Shown one piece after another: positions 17,857-26,027 of a stretch of DNA of 64,000 nucleotides. The notes under the pieces are model-generated. The model made no database searches. It was not told the origin of the DNA and saw only the letters and a program-made list of their open reading frames with translations. The stretch's first letter is position 1, and the number at the start of each line of letters is the position of its first letter. The position numbers and the translations under genes are program-made. This DNA is from an uncultured Bacteroidales bacterium (GTDB lineage Bacteria > Bacteroidota > Bacteroidia > Bacteroidales > Bacteroidaceae): assembly GCA_902763885.1 (NCBI GenBank), contig CACWTU010000006.1, positions 266,913-330,912 on the forward strand, in the 5' to 3' direction.

Positions 17857-19755
17857 ATGTCATTTGCCTCTCTTATCATATCATTTCTGGTTGCGGCGCC
17901 GTTCAACACGGCCTCCAAGCCTGTTACGACGGCCAGCGACATACAACTGACAGCCCCCGATACCGCTACCCTGACCTTTGACCTCAACATATCTGAAGGC
18001 TGGCATGTATATTCCACGTCACTGCCGTCCGGCGGCCCCATCAGTGCCGAGATATCATTTGAACAGATTCAGGGAGCCGAGCCCGTAAGAGATCTGCAGT
18101 TCATCGGTAATGAACAGGAAAGCGACGATCCTGTTTTCAACATGAAAGTCAGGTTCTTTGAGCATAGAGTACGCTTTATACAGAAACTGCATATATCCAG
18201 TCCTGATTGGCTAATTGAAGGTTATCTAACATACGGAGCCTGCAATGACACACAATGCCTCCCGCCTCAACGCATAGAATTCAGCCACAGCGGCACTGCT
18301 CAGAATGCCGTTACTGATGCCTACATACAACAGACTGACCTTTCTGAACTGGAAGGTTTTGATTCCGCCACCTGGGCCCCGGTCCAGATCAAGGAACAGA
18401 CAGACACGAGCCAAGGGCGCTCCCTGTGGGGATTGTTCCTGACCAGTTTCCTGGGTGGCCTGCTCGCTCTGCTTACACCCTGTGTCTGGCCTGTAATTCC
18501 TATGACGGTAAGCTTTTTCCTTAAACGCTCGTCATCCACCAGAAAAGCATTAAAGGACGCTATTCTCTATGGCTTTTCCATCATAGCCGTCTATGTGGCC
18601 ATCGGCCTGGCCATCACGCTCATATTCGGCGCCAATGCCCTAAACGCCTTAGCCACAAATGCCATAGTAAATATCATCTTTTTCATGATGCTTGTGGCGT
18701 TTGCCCTCTCCTTTTTTGGATTGTTTGAGATAACACTACCCTCCGGCTGGAGTACCGGGACTGACCGTAAAGCAACAGCCACAGGCTTGGGAGGCATCTT
18801 CTTTATGGCTCTCACGCTTACCCTTGTGTCATTCTCCTGCACCGGCCCGATAATAGGATTCCTGCTGGTTGATGCCGCTTCAACAGGCAGTATTCTGGCA
18901 CCTACCGTAGGTATGCTCGGATTCTCAGTGGCAATGGCCATACCGTTCGCACTCTTTGCCATGTTTCCGGGATGGCTGCAGTCTCTACCCAAATCCGGCG
19001 GATGGATGGACAAAGTAAAGGTTACGCTTGGATTCATAGAGCTGGCATTCTCGCTTAAATTCCTATCGGTAGCTGACATGGCATATGGCTGGGGCATACT
19101 GCCACGTGACCTGTTTGTCCTCTTGTGGATTCTTATGGCTCTTTTCCTTGGACTCTACCTGTTAGGGGTATTCGGAAAGAAGAAAAACGGTAAAAGGAAG
19201 AAAACCGGCATAGCCGGCATCATAACGGGGGTAGCGTCACTTGCTTTTGCAGCTTGGCTGATACCCGGCATGTGGGGAGCTCCGCTCAAAGCCATAAGTG
19301 CTTTCACACCCCCCATGAACACACAGATATTCGGACGCGGTACACAGATAGTTGAGCCGCAGTTTACTGACTACAATGAAGCCCTGCAAGCCTCTTCAGA
19401 AACAGGCAAACCTTTACTTATTGATTTTACAGGCTATGGTTGCGTAAACTGCCGTAAGATGGAGGCCTCCGTCTGGACAGATCCAAGAGTGTCAGAAATA
19501 ATAAATAAGCGGTATATACTTGTTTCGCTGTTTGTTGATGACAAGACGCCGCTCAGGCAGCCCGTTTCAATTGTTGAGAACGGTACAAAAACAAAAATCC
19601 GCACAGTGGGTGACAAATGGAGCCTGCTCCAGCGCTACAAGTTCGGCGCCAATGCCCAACCTTTCTACGTTGTTGTGGATTCCAAAGGAAACCTCTTGTC
19701 TGGACCCTACACCTTTGATCCAGATACTGATCACTTCCTCAGTTTCTTAAAATAG
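17857..19755 (+). CDS. dsbD: Thiol:disulfide interchange protein DsbD
   Basis: Transfers electrons from cytoplasmic thioredoxin across the inner membrane to periplasmic thiol proteins. 632 residues from ATG 17857: signal peptide, N-terminal immunoglobulin-like domain with CNDTQCLPP, eight hydrophobic segments including the first redox Cys (LTPCVWPVIPMT) and the second (SFSCTGP), and a C-terminal thioredoxin domain with GCVNC (Cys529/Cys532). All three redox centres are present. A longer reading from 17782 would add 25 residues ahead of the signal peptide and cover the promoter box, so I rejected it. Confidence 0.93.
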   Translation: MSFASLIISFLVAAPFNTASKPVTTASDIQLTAPDTATLTFDLNISEGWHVYSTSLPSGGPISAEISFEQIQGAEPVRDLQFIGNEQESDDPVFNMKVRFFEHRVRFIQKLHISSPDWLIEGYLTYGACNDTQCLPPQRIEFSHSGTAQNAVTDAYIQQTDLSELEGFDSATWAPVQIKEQTDTSQGRSLWGLFLTSFLGGLLALLTPCVWPVIPMTVSFFLKRSSSTRKALKDAILYGFSIIAVYVAIGLAITLIFGANALNALATNAIVNIIFFMMLVAFALSFFGLFEITLPSGWSTGTDRKATATGLGGIFFMALTLTLVSFSCTGPIIGFLLVDAASTGSILAPTVGMLGFSVAMAIPFALFAMFPGWLQSLPKSGGWMDKVKVTLGFIELAFSLKFLSVADMAYGWGILPRDLFVLLWILMALFLGLYLLGVFGKKKNGKRKKTGIAGIITGVASLAFAAWLIPGMWGAPLKAISAFTPPMNTQIFGRGTQIVEPQFTDYNEALQASSETGKPLLIDFTGYGCVNCRKMEASVWTDPRVSEIINKRYILVSLFVDDKTPLRQPVSIVENGTKTKIRTVGDKWSLLQRYKFGANAQPFYVVVDSKGNLLSGPYTFDPDTDHFLSFLK

Positions 19756-19769
19756 CTCGCTTTTCGAGG

Positions 19770-19950
19770 GAAAACTTTAAGAATATAGTCTCTGAAACTA
19801 CGGCCCTTCGGGCCTATCCCATTGTCCATTGGCCAATGGGATGGACATTGTTTTATTTTGCTATCGCAAAAAGCTCCTTCCGGAGCGGGTCCCTCCCTCT
19901 GACGCGCCGAGGGTGGCGACGGTTTCCGAGACTATATTCTTAAAGTTTTC
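19770..19950. mobile_element. MITE-like element with 29-bp inverted repeats
   Basis: Terminal inverted repeats at 19770-19798 and 19922-19950 match at 28 of 29 positions (GAAAACTTTAAGAATATAG at the outer end). The 123-bp centre has no gene but several small palindromes (GGCCCTTCGGGCC, TCCATTGGCCAATGGGA, GCTCCTTCCGGAGC). It lies between the convergent ends of dsbD and the flavin reductase gene. No target-site duplication is obvious. It could be a non-autonomous mobile element or a long bidirectional terminator structure. Confidence 0.6.
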
Positions 19951-19968
19951 TCACATAGGGATAATTTT

Positions 19969-19991
19969 GGCACAGGGGGACTGTCCCCTTT
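19969..19991. repeat. REP-like palindrome, single copy
   Basis: GGCACAGGGGGACTGTCCCC shares the GGCACA...GGGAC/GTCCC core with the repeats at 10345, 39448 and 60690. It immediately precedes the 3' end of the flavin reductase gene (minus strand). Confidence 0.6.
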
Positions 19992-19994
19992 GGG

Positions 19995-20579
19995 TCATTT
20001 TTTCTCGCGTTTGATGACTTTCTTTTTGCGGACAGACCAACCGAAGAAGCCTTTGGGGTTTGAAACGTCAAAGTATTCCCCGTGGGTATAGGCAATCAGG
20101 TCCATCGCAGCCATATCAAGTTTGTCATTCTCATCAATGTATTTCTCATCCACAAGGACATTGACAACCTCGGCCAGAAACATATCATGTGAGCCGAGAG
20201 GACGGATATCAACCACTCTGCACTCTATGGAAACGGGTGACTCCTCTACTGTAGGAGCAGCTACAATCTCTGCTTTACCCGGTGTGATGCCGGCCTCCTT
20301 GAATTTGTCAATGTCACGGCCGGAGCGTACTCCGCAGAAATCAGTGGCACGAGCCAGAGCCTTTGTCGTGAGGTTTATGACAAAACAGCCGTTACGCTTG
20401 ATAATATCGTATGAATGACGCTCCGGACGGATTGACACATAACACATCGGGGGATTGCTGCATACAGTACCTGTCCATGAAACGGTCAGGACATTATACT
20501 CATCGGGAGTTGCTCCACAGCTCACCAGTACGGCGGGCAGCGGATAGATCATCGTACCTGGTTTGAAACTCTTTTTCAT
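19995..20579 (-). CDS. Flavin reductase-like domain protein
   Basis: 194 residues with the FMN-binding split-barrel fold: NVLTVSWTGTVCSNPPMCYVSIRPERHS is the flavin-site region and CFVINL and DFCGVRSGRD the following strands. Family members bind FMN and pass electrons from NAD(P)H or act as flavoredoxins; the partner is not evident here. The start ATG overlaps the stop of the pseudouridine synthase gene (ATGA), so the two are coupled. The C-terminus is strongly basic (KKKVIKREKK). Confidence 0.87.
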   Translation of the reverse strand: MKKSFKPGTMIYPLPAVLVSCGATPDEYNVLTVSWTGTVCSNPPMCYVSIRPERHSYDIIKRNGCFVINLTTKALARATDFCGVRSGRDIDKFKEAGITPGKAEIVAAPTVEESPVSIECRVVDIRPLGSHDMFLAEVVNVLVDEKYIDENDKLDMAAMDLIAYTHGEYFDVSNPKGFFGWSVRKKKVIKREKK

Positions 20580-21493
20580 TTGTCAGATTGTGTCAGTTTA
20601 CGGAATACAGAAGGCGTAGGCAGCGTGAAACGCATCTGCTCGCCGGTTACAGGATGTATGAATGACAGGCGGTAATTATGCAGCATGAGACGGCGTACAG
20701 GATTGGTCTCTGCACCGTATTTCATATCACCGGCAATGGGGCAACCCATCTCTGACATATGTACCCTGATCTGATTCTTCTTACCTGTAAATATCTCCAC
20801 GTCAACAAGAGCGTAACGTCCGCGCGTCTGCAGCACTCTGTAATGAGTTACAGCCAGACGGCCCACACTCTCGTCATTTGTGGAATGAACTCTCAAATGC
20901 TCATTCTGGGTAAGCAGGCTCTCTATAGTATCTTCCACACGAGGAGGATTATTCTCAGTAACACAGATATACTTACGTTCCTTTACATAAAAATCCCAAT
21001 TGGCACGCAGCTCTGTCATCAGATCCTCATTCTTTGCAAAAATAAGTATGCCTGATGTGTATTGGTCAAGTCTGTGACACACATACAGTTCTGCATCAGG
21101 ATTATCATGACGGACATAATCCCTGATTATATGGAATGCATTCTTTTCACGACTGGTGTCATTGGCAACAGAAAGCAGCCCGGAAGCTTTCTCAATCACT
21201 ATAATCCACTGATCCTCAAACAAGACCTTGACTTGAGGATTGTTGAACTTATAAAAAGAACGTCCGAAATTGACTTCAACCTTATCACCAGGATACAGGG
21301 GTGTATCAAATTGCGTAACGGCAGAACCTTTAATGGCAACATGCTTGTATTTAAGCATTGATTTGACCTCAGTCTTGCTCAAACCAGACAACGATGAAAA
21401 AAGAAACGGCAGGAGCGTCGTCTCTTCATTCACCTCATAACTCTTTATGTTATCAGCAGTAAATAACTTTCTATTACCTTTTTTTAATGTCAT
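20576..21493 (-). CDS. RluA family pseudouridine synthase
   Basis: 305 residues: an N-terminal S4-like RNA-binding domain (about 22-77, SGLSKTEVKSMLKYKHVAIKG) and a catalytic domain with the family motif HRLDQYTSG, Asp143 being the catalytic residue. It isomerises uridine in rRNA or tRNA; the exact target site cannot be assigned from sequence. First gene of a two-gene unit with the flavin reductase. The ATG at 21493 gives the normal family length. Confidence 0.9.
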   Translation of the reverse strand: MTLKKGNRKLFTADNIKSYEVNEETTLLPFLFSSLSGLSKTEVKSMLKYKHVAIKGSAVTQFDTPLYPGDKVEVNFGRSFYKFNNPQVKVLFEDQWIIVIEKASGLLSVANDTSREKNAFHIIRDYVRHDNPDAELYVCHRLDQYTSGILIFAKNEDLMTELRANWDFYVKERKYICVTENNPPRVEDTIESLLTQNEHLRVHSTNDESVGRLAVTHYRVLQTRGRYALVDVEIFTGKKNQIRVHMSEMGCPIAGDMKYGAETNPVRRLMLHNYRLSFIHPVTGEQMRFTLPTPSVFRKLTQSDK

Positions 21494-21537
21494 ATCATTA
21501 TAAGTTGATGCAAAAATAAGAAAAAAAGTCTGTAATT

Positions 21538-21569
21538 TTTGGTAATTACCTAAGAGGACATTATCTTTG
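21538..21569 (+). promoter_or_regulatory. Full Bacteroidota promoter (TTTG-N20-TATCTTTG)
   Basis: TTTG at 21538-21541 and TATCTTTG at 21562-21569 are separated by 20 nt, the textbook spacing for the primary sigma factor of the phylum. No protein gene follows; a short RNA with a terminator does. Confidence 0.75.
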
Positions 21570-21575
21570 CTACGT

Positions 21576-21644
21576 GTTTTTCATGGTATTAGATTTTATT
21601 TCAAGGGAAGCGGAACTGTGAAGTCCCGCTTCCCTGCTTTTTTA
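21576..21644 (+). ncRNA. Candidate small RNA of about 70 nt
   Basis: Between the strong promoter (start predicted near 21576) and a clear intrinsic terminator: stem GGGAAGCGG (21605-21613) with CCGCTTCCC (21626-21634) followed by a T run (21638-21644). No open reading frame of useful length is present. The 5' part is unstructured (TTTTTCATGGTATTAG). It could be a free sRNA or a prematurely terminated leader, though no plus-strand gene follows within 2.3 kb. Both ends are predicted, not measured. Confidence 0.6.
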
Positions 21645-21839
21645 TTTGTAACAAATCTCCAGTCTGCCAGCCTGGTCACACCACAAAACCTGACCAAAAC
21701 ATCATTTTTTGTGCTTTTTATTTTTATAAATGTTCGTTTTTTATCCTAGATGAGCAATAATTATTCCCAAATCGTAAAAAATTGCGTTTTCCACATAAAT
21801 TTCTCCTCAAAAAGTTTTTTTCTAACAAGTATTTGAACT

Positions 21840-21847
21840 TACATTTG
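21840..21847 (+). promoter_or_regulatory. -7 box (TACATTTG) ahead of a second candidate RNA
   Basis: Exact TAnnTTTG match in the gene-free stretch; at the -33 position only a T-rich run (21815-21822) is seen. Confidence 0.45.
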
Positions 21848-21853
21848 TAACGC

Positions 21854-21960
21854 AAACAAGGAGAGAAGATTGGTTGTGAAACCGGTTCATCTAAATTTCA
21901 ATTATTGGAAAAGGACTATTGAGAACGAGAGACCCGCTGTGCAGCGAGTCTCTTGTTTTT
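21854..21960 (+). ncRNA. Second candidate small RNA of about 105 nt
   Basis: Starts after the TACATTTG box and ends in a terminator: stem GAGAC-CGCT (21929-21938) with AGCG-GTCTC (21943-21952), one mismatch, then TTGTTTTTCTTT. A short internal hairpin (GGTTGTGAAACC) follows the 5' end. No plausible protein is encoded. Read on the minus strand the same hairpin lacks a good T run, so it fits plus-strand termination better than the end of the response-regulator operon, although it could serve both. Confidence 0.5.
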
Positions 21961-21965
21961 CTTTA

Positions 21966-22403
21966 TCATATAGAGTTTCCAACCCCATCTCCCGTAGCCA
22001 AAACCGCCTCAAACTGCCTTGACACGGCATCATAAAGACGTTCCATCAATATCGGCTTGGCAACATAGTCATTCGCACCCAGACTCAAAGCCCTCTCGAT
22101 ACTGTCATTGGTATTGAGCGCGGAGACCACCACAATTCTCATTGACGAATACTCGGGATTCTCACGCACCTTACTGATCACCTCAAAACCATTCAATACC
22201 GGCATCATAAGGTCCAGGAGCAACAAAACCGGCCTGCTCTCAGCTATCTTCTCAAGTGCCTCCTGCCCATTCAAGGCCGTAACGACATTGAAGTTATACC
22301 TGGAAAGCATCTTTTTCAGCATAACCAGATTCAGCTCGATATCATCGGCCAACAAAACCGTGTAGGCAGACAAATCAGCATCCAAGATATTATACACTCC
22401 CAT
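21966..22403 (-). CDS. Receiver-only response regulator
   Basis: 145 residues from the ATG at 22403. Receiver-domain residues: acidic pair Asp20-Asp21 (LLADDIE), phosphoacceptor Asp64 (LLLDLMMP), Ser/Thr switch (VVSALN) and Lys116 (VAKPI). There is no output domain, so it must work through a partner, for example by phosphotransfer or by binding another protein. It lies 12 bp after the AraC-type gene, so the two are probably co-transcribed. No histidine kinase is adjacent. Confidence 0.88.
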   Translation of the reverse strand: MGVYNILDADLSAYTVLLADDIELNLVMLKKMLSRYNFNVVTALNGQEALEKIAESRPVLLLLDLMMPVLNGFEVISKVRENPEYSSMRIVVVSALNTNDSIERALSLGANDYVAKPILMERLYDAVSRQFEAVLATGDGVGNSI

Positions 22404-22415
22404 ATCAAACAAAGT

Positions 22416-23741
22416 TTATGAAGCCATCCTTCGTTTAGCCATCTCAGAATACCGGTCCTTCCATATCTTAGGCGTCACACCCGTCAATTTGCTGAACGTA
22501 GTATTAAAAGCGGAAGCACCGGAGAAACCGCAGGCAAGAGCTATATCCTTCTGCGTCACATCACCATGCCCAAGAATATACAGCTCTGCATAATCAATCC
22601 TGAGCATATTAAGATAACTCATGAAAGACATCCCGTAGGTACGCTCCATATAATCATTCAGTTTTACCTTTTCCACCCCAAGCCATTCCGCCGCATGGGA
22701 CAGTGAAAGATCGCGTCTCAAATACATCTTCCGCTCCAGCATGAACCGTTCAAACTCAGAATCAAAAGATTCGCCAAGAGGCTCATCGGAGAAAGCATCG
22801 GCAAAATCCACTGGTGGTACATTCACAGACGGGCCGGAGCCGGCAACCCCCTGAGAAGCGGAAGAAGATTCAGAATAGCCGCCACTTTCAGAAACATCCG
22901 CTACGACATCCGCAGACGGAGTAGCCGCATCAGGATAGCCACCGAACCTCATAGATTTAAACAAGCCATTGAGAGACTGTTTTTTCTGTTGCCCCGCGGT
23001 TCCCACAAAAGCAATCAACGACAAGAGGGAAGCAAGGAACAGACATGCAGAAACAGTCATAAGCACACTGTTCACATAACACCGCCTGCCAAGCAAGAGA
23101 GCAGGGATAATGGTAAGCAGAATGATAACAGTAAGGAAATACTGGACTGGAACGATCTCACACCTCTGACCCTTGAAAAAGAATCCGAAGACATTCTTAG
23201 GCCTACATGTCCCATTGATTGCACAGGCCATCATATTGGTAGCAAACAACAGGAAACACATAATCAGGAATGTTCCGAAAACATACGTATAACAGGCATA
23301 GAAAACAGCCTGACTCTTATTCTCCATAAACGCGAACACAGGCCCCTGAAGAGTATTGGAATACAGGAACAGCCTTACACAATCCTCAAAGCCTGCTGAA
23401 AATACCGACTCCACACCGACAATAAAATGCAGAACCGGAAGAATGCTACAAAATCTATAGAAATAGCCCGATGCCTTCTCCCCACGACACTCTTTAATAT
23501 ACGATATAAAGCAGGGAACTATAGCCAAAGCACAAACCTGTTCAAACAAGGTGAAATGAAGCATAAGCCTTGATTCAGGATCAGCCGAAAGGAATCCGAA
23601 AAGAAAAAACAGAGACAAAACGGCGATAAAGCGCCTTGCCTTCTTAAAAACATCATTCCGCGGAGCAAAAAAAAGATACGCCAGAAACCAGAAAAAACCG
23701 GCCAGGCACGGAATCAAAATCAGCAGAGACTGTATACGCAT
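22416..23741 (-). CDS. Membrane-anchored AraC-type transcription regulator
   Basis: 441 residues. The first 240 or so contain six to seven hydrophobic segments (for example LLILIPCLAGFFWFLAYLFF), followed by a Ser/Pro-rich linker and, from about 335, an AraC/XylS domain with two helix-turn-helix units (LSLSHAAEWLGVEKVKLNDYM and DIALACGFSGASAFNTTFSK). This places a DNA-binding domain on a membrane protein, which would sense an envelope signal directly. First gene of an operon with a receiver-only protein. The target genes are unknown. Confidence 0.88.
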   Translation of the reverse strand: MRIQSLLILIPCLAGFFWFLAYLFFAPRNDVFKKARRFIAVLSLFFLFGFLSADPESRLMLHFTLFEQVCALAIVPCFISYIKECRGEKASGYFYRFCSILPVLHFIVGVESVFSAGFEDCVRLFLYSNTLQGPVFAFMENKSQAVFYACYTYVFGTFLIMCFLLFATNMMACAINGTCRPKNVFGFFFKGQRCEIVPVQYFLTVIILLTIIPALLLGRRCYVNSVLMTVSACLFLASLLSLIAFVGTAGQQKKQSLNGLFKSMRFGGYPDAATPSADVVADVSESGGYSESSSASQGVAGSGPSVNVPPVDFADAFSDEPLGESFDSEFERFMLERKMYLRRDLSLSHAAEWLGVEKVKLNDYMERTYGMSFMSYLNMLRIDYAELYILGHGDVTQKDIALACGFSGASAFNTTFSKLTGVTPKIWKDRYSEMAKRRMAS

Positions 23742-23911
23742 TTAAATCCGCTTATCGTTTTGTCCGACAAAGATATACAACTTTATTCAAGTATTGAAAA
23801 ACAATTCAAAAAATAATTTTAAAAAATATTTCAAAGCACTATATTCTAGCACCAGAGCCCCGTCAGGCAACGTTTTAATTGCAAATTAGCAAGCCATTGA
23901 CTAATTTTGCA

Positions 23912-23919
23912 GAAAGAAA
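23912..23919 (+). promoter_or_regulatory. -7 box (TAATTTTG) upstream of the phosphatase gene
   Basis: Exact TAnnTTTG match ending 6 bp before the ATG at 23926, so the leader would be nearly absent. Confidence 0.4.
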
Positions 23920-23925
23920 AAGAAA

Positions 23926-24384
23926 ATGAGCATAACCAGAATTCTTTTTATCTGTCACGGCAATATCTGCCGCTCTCCTATGGCAGAATTCATTTTCAAG
24001 GACCTGCTCAGGTCACGTGGGCTTGAAGGCAGGTTTTACATAGAATCAGCAGCCGTCTCCACGGAGGAAATCGGCAATTCCATCTATCCGCCCGCCAAGC
24101 GTTGCCTTAATGCACACGGCATTCCTTATGACAAAAACAAGACCGCACGGCAGATAACACGTGCGGATTATGACCGGTTTGACCTGATAATCTATATGGA
24201 CCGTATGAACCTGCGTTGGCTCAGACACATCATTCCGGATGATCCGCAAAACAAGGTCAAGCTGATGATGTCATATACCGGACGCGACCGTGACGTGGCC
24301 GACCCATGGTACACCGGAGATTTTGAAACCACTTTCAGAGACATAATGGAAGCATCGCGCATGTTACTAAAAGATATTATATGA
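23926..24384 (+). CDS. Low-molecular-weight protein tyrosine phosphatase
   Basis: 152 residues. The P-loop CHGNICRS holds nucleophile Cys10 and Arg16; the general acid is Asp126 in ADPWYTG. The fold and length are those of the LMW-PTP family, which dephosphorylates tyrosine (and in some members arginine) and in bacteria often regulates polysaccharide export through tyrosine kinases. No such kinase is adjacent. Monocistronic. Confidence 0.93.
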   Translation: MSITRILFICHGNICRSPMAEFIFKDLLRSRGLEGRFYIESAAVSTEEIGNSIYPPAKRCLNAHGIPYDKNKTARQITRADYDRFDLIIYMDRMNLRWLRHIIPDDPQNKVKLMMSYTGRDRDVADPWYTGDFETTFRDIMEASRMLLKDII

Positions 24385-24427
24385 GGATTAATAATGTGTT
24401 ATTTACATAGTGTTTAAAAAAAATGCT

Positions 24428-24435
24428 TAATTTTG
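24428..24435 (+). promoter_or_regulatory. -7 box (TAATTTTG) upstream of the GH10 xylanase
   Basis: Exact TAnnTTTG match about 65 bp before the ATG, allowing a leader of roughly 60 nt, longer than for most genes here. Confidence 0.45.
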
Positions 24436-24500
24436 GCGCGCGAAAACAAAATAAACAACGAATAGTCAACAATCATTAATCTCAACTTATTAAAATTCAA

Positions 24501-25850
24501 ATGAAAAAACTTTCAACTATCGCTCTCATTGCTTTTACAGTATTGATGAGTGCATGTGGTCAAAAAGACCCGGGTCTGAAGGACGCCTACAAAAACTATT
24601 TCAAGATTGGTGTTGCCGTTACCCCGCGTAACGTCACTGATTCACTTCAGGCATCAATTATCCTCAAGGAGTTTAACAGCATCACTGCTGAGAACTGCAT
24701 GAAACCCGGTGAGATTCACCCCCAGCCCGGCGTATGGAATTTTGCTCAGGCTGACGCTATCGCAAACTTCTGCCGTGAGCACGGCATCAAGATGCGTGGT
24801 CACTGCCTTGTATGGCACAGCCAGTTCGCCAACTGGATGTTTAACAAGTATGACGAGAACGGCAACCAGGTTGTAGAGCGTGACGAGAACGGCGATACCA
24901 TTTGGGTAGAGCAGCCCGCTCGTGGCGGATTCGGCGGCTTTGGTGGCGGCTTCGGTGGTTTCGGCGGCTTTGGTGGCGGTGCTCCTCAGGGCGGCCAGCG
25001 TCCACAAGGTGCTCCTCAGGGTGGCCAGCGCCCGCAGGGCCAGGGTGGTTTCGGCGGCTTCGGTGGCCAGCGTCCTCAGGGTCAGGCTCAGGGCCAGGCT
25101 CCTCAGATGACCAAGGTTCCAAAGTATGCTAAGGCAACCAAGGAAGAGTTCTACGATTCACTCCGTGCTCACATTCAGGTTGTTGTAAACCGTTACAAGG
25201 ACGTAGTTTATTGCTGGGACGTTGTAAACGAGGCAATGAGCGACGGCAACAACCCCGATGTTCCTTACGAGCAGTCATTCCGTCAGTCAACCGCTTATCA
25301 GCTCTGCGGTGACGAGTTCATCCTCAAGGCATTCCAGTTTGCTCACGAGGCTGATCCTAATGCAGGTCTGTTCTACAACGACTACAGCGCTTGGACTCCT
25401 GCCAAGAGAACTTACATCTATAACATGGTTAAGAAGCTTCAGGCTGAGGGTGCTCCTATTACCGGTATCGGTATGCAGGGTCACTACAACATCTATGACA
25501 ACCCCACCATCGAGGATTTCGAGAAGGCTATCCAGATGTATCTTGAGCTTGTTGATGACATCCAGATCACTGAGTTCGACGTTCGTATCAACCACGAGGC
25601 TGGTGGTCAGCTTCAGTTCAGTCGCGGCGAGGGTCAGGTTCTTACCGATTCTATCGCTCAGCTTCAGATGGCCAAGTATGAAGAGCTCTTCAAGGTTATC
25701 CGCAAGTACAAGAAGAACTTCTCATGCGTAACATTCTGGAACCTTGGTGACCGTGATTCATGGCTGGGTGCCAACAACTTCCCCTTGCTGTTTGACGGTG
25801 AGTATCAGCGCAAGCCTGTTTACTACACTGTACGTGACTTTAAGAAGTAA
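24501..25850 (+). CDS. GH10 endo-1,4-beta-xylanase lipoprotein with Gly/Gln-rich insert
   Basis: Cleaves internal xylan linkages. 449 residues; lipobox LMSAC gives lipid Cys19. GH10 landmarks: GHCLVWHSQ (100-108), acid/base Glu244 in WDVVNEAM, nucleophile Glu358 in ITEFD, and FWNLGDRDSW near the C-terminus. Residues about 142-202 (bases 24924-25106) are an insert of GGF, GQRPQG and QGQA repeats placed within the catalytic barrel after the WHSQ strand, where GH10 enzymes normally have a short loop. Lysine codons are nearly all AAG, suggesting high expression. Monocistronic, followed by a strong terminator. Confidence 0.93.
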   Translation: MKKLSTIALIAFTVLMSACGQKDPGLKDAYKNYFKIGVAVTPRNVTDSLQASIILKEFNSITAENCMKPGEIHPQPGVWNFAQADAIANFCREHGIKMRGHCLVWHSQFANWMFNKYDENGNQVVERDENGDTIWVEQPARGGFGGFGGGFGGFGGFGGGAPQGGQRPQGAPQGGQRPQGQGGFGGFGGQRPQGQAQGQAPQMTKVPKYAKATKEEFYDSLRAHIQVVVNRYKDVVYCWDVVNEAMSDGNNPDVPYEQSFRQSTAYQLCGDEFILKAFQFAHEADPNAGLFYNDYSAWTPAKRTYIYNMVKKLQAEGAPITGIGMQGHYNIYDNPTIEDFEKAIQMYLELVDDIQITEFDVRINHEAGGQLQFSRGEGQVLTDSIAQLQMAKYEELFKVIRKYKKNFSCVTFWNLGDRDSWLGANNFPLLFDGEYQRKPVYYTVRDFKK

Positions 25851-25870
25851 TCAATATTTAGTGTTGAATA

Positions 25871-25905
25871 AAAAATCCCCGGAATCCAAAATTCCGGGGA
25901 TTTTT
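25871..25905. terminator. Bidirectional intrinsic terminator after the xylanase
   Basis: AAAAATCCCCGGAAT and its reverse complement flank a 5-nt loop, with A and T runs on both sides, so it can stop transcription from the xylanase and from tRNA-Arg on the other strand. Confidence 0.88.
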
Positions 25906-25911
25906 GCTTTG

Positions 25912-25985
25912 TGACTCCGTTGGGATTCGAACCCAAGACCCACAGCTTAGAAGGCTGTTGCTCTATCCAGCTGAGCTACGGAGCC
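25912..25985 (-). tRNA. tRNA-Arg (anticodon TCT)
   Basis: 74-nt cloverleaf on the minus strand: acceptor GGCTCCG/CGGAGTC with one G-T pair, D arm GCTC/GAGC, anticodon arm ACAGC-CTTCTAA-GCTGT (anticodon TCT), T arm TTGGG-TTCGAAT-CCCAA, discriminator A. CCA is not encoded. It reads AGA codons. Confidence 0.95.
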
Positions 25986-26027
25986 ATCCTTTTAGCGGGT
26001 GCAAAAATAGCGCATTATTTCCACAAA

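Noticed and set aside
19829-20014. Open frame inside the MITE-like element
   Set aside because: It spans an inverted repeat and the REP-like core and resembles no protein.
24841-25132. Three other frames open through the Gly-rich insert of the xylanase
   Set aside because: They come from the repeated GGC/GGT codons read out of frame and translate to Arg/Ser-rich low complexity.
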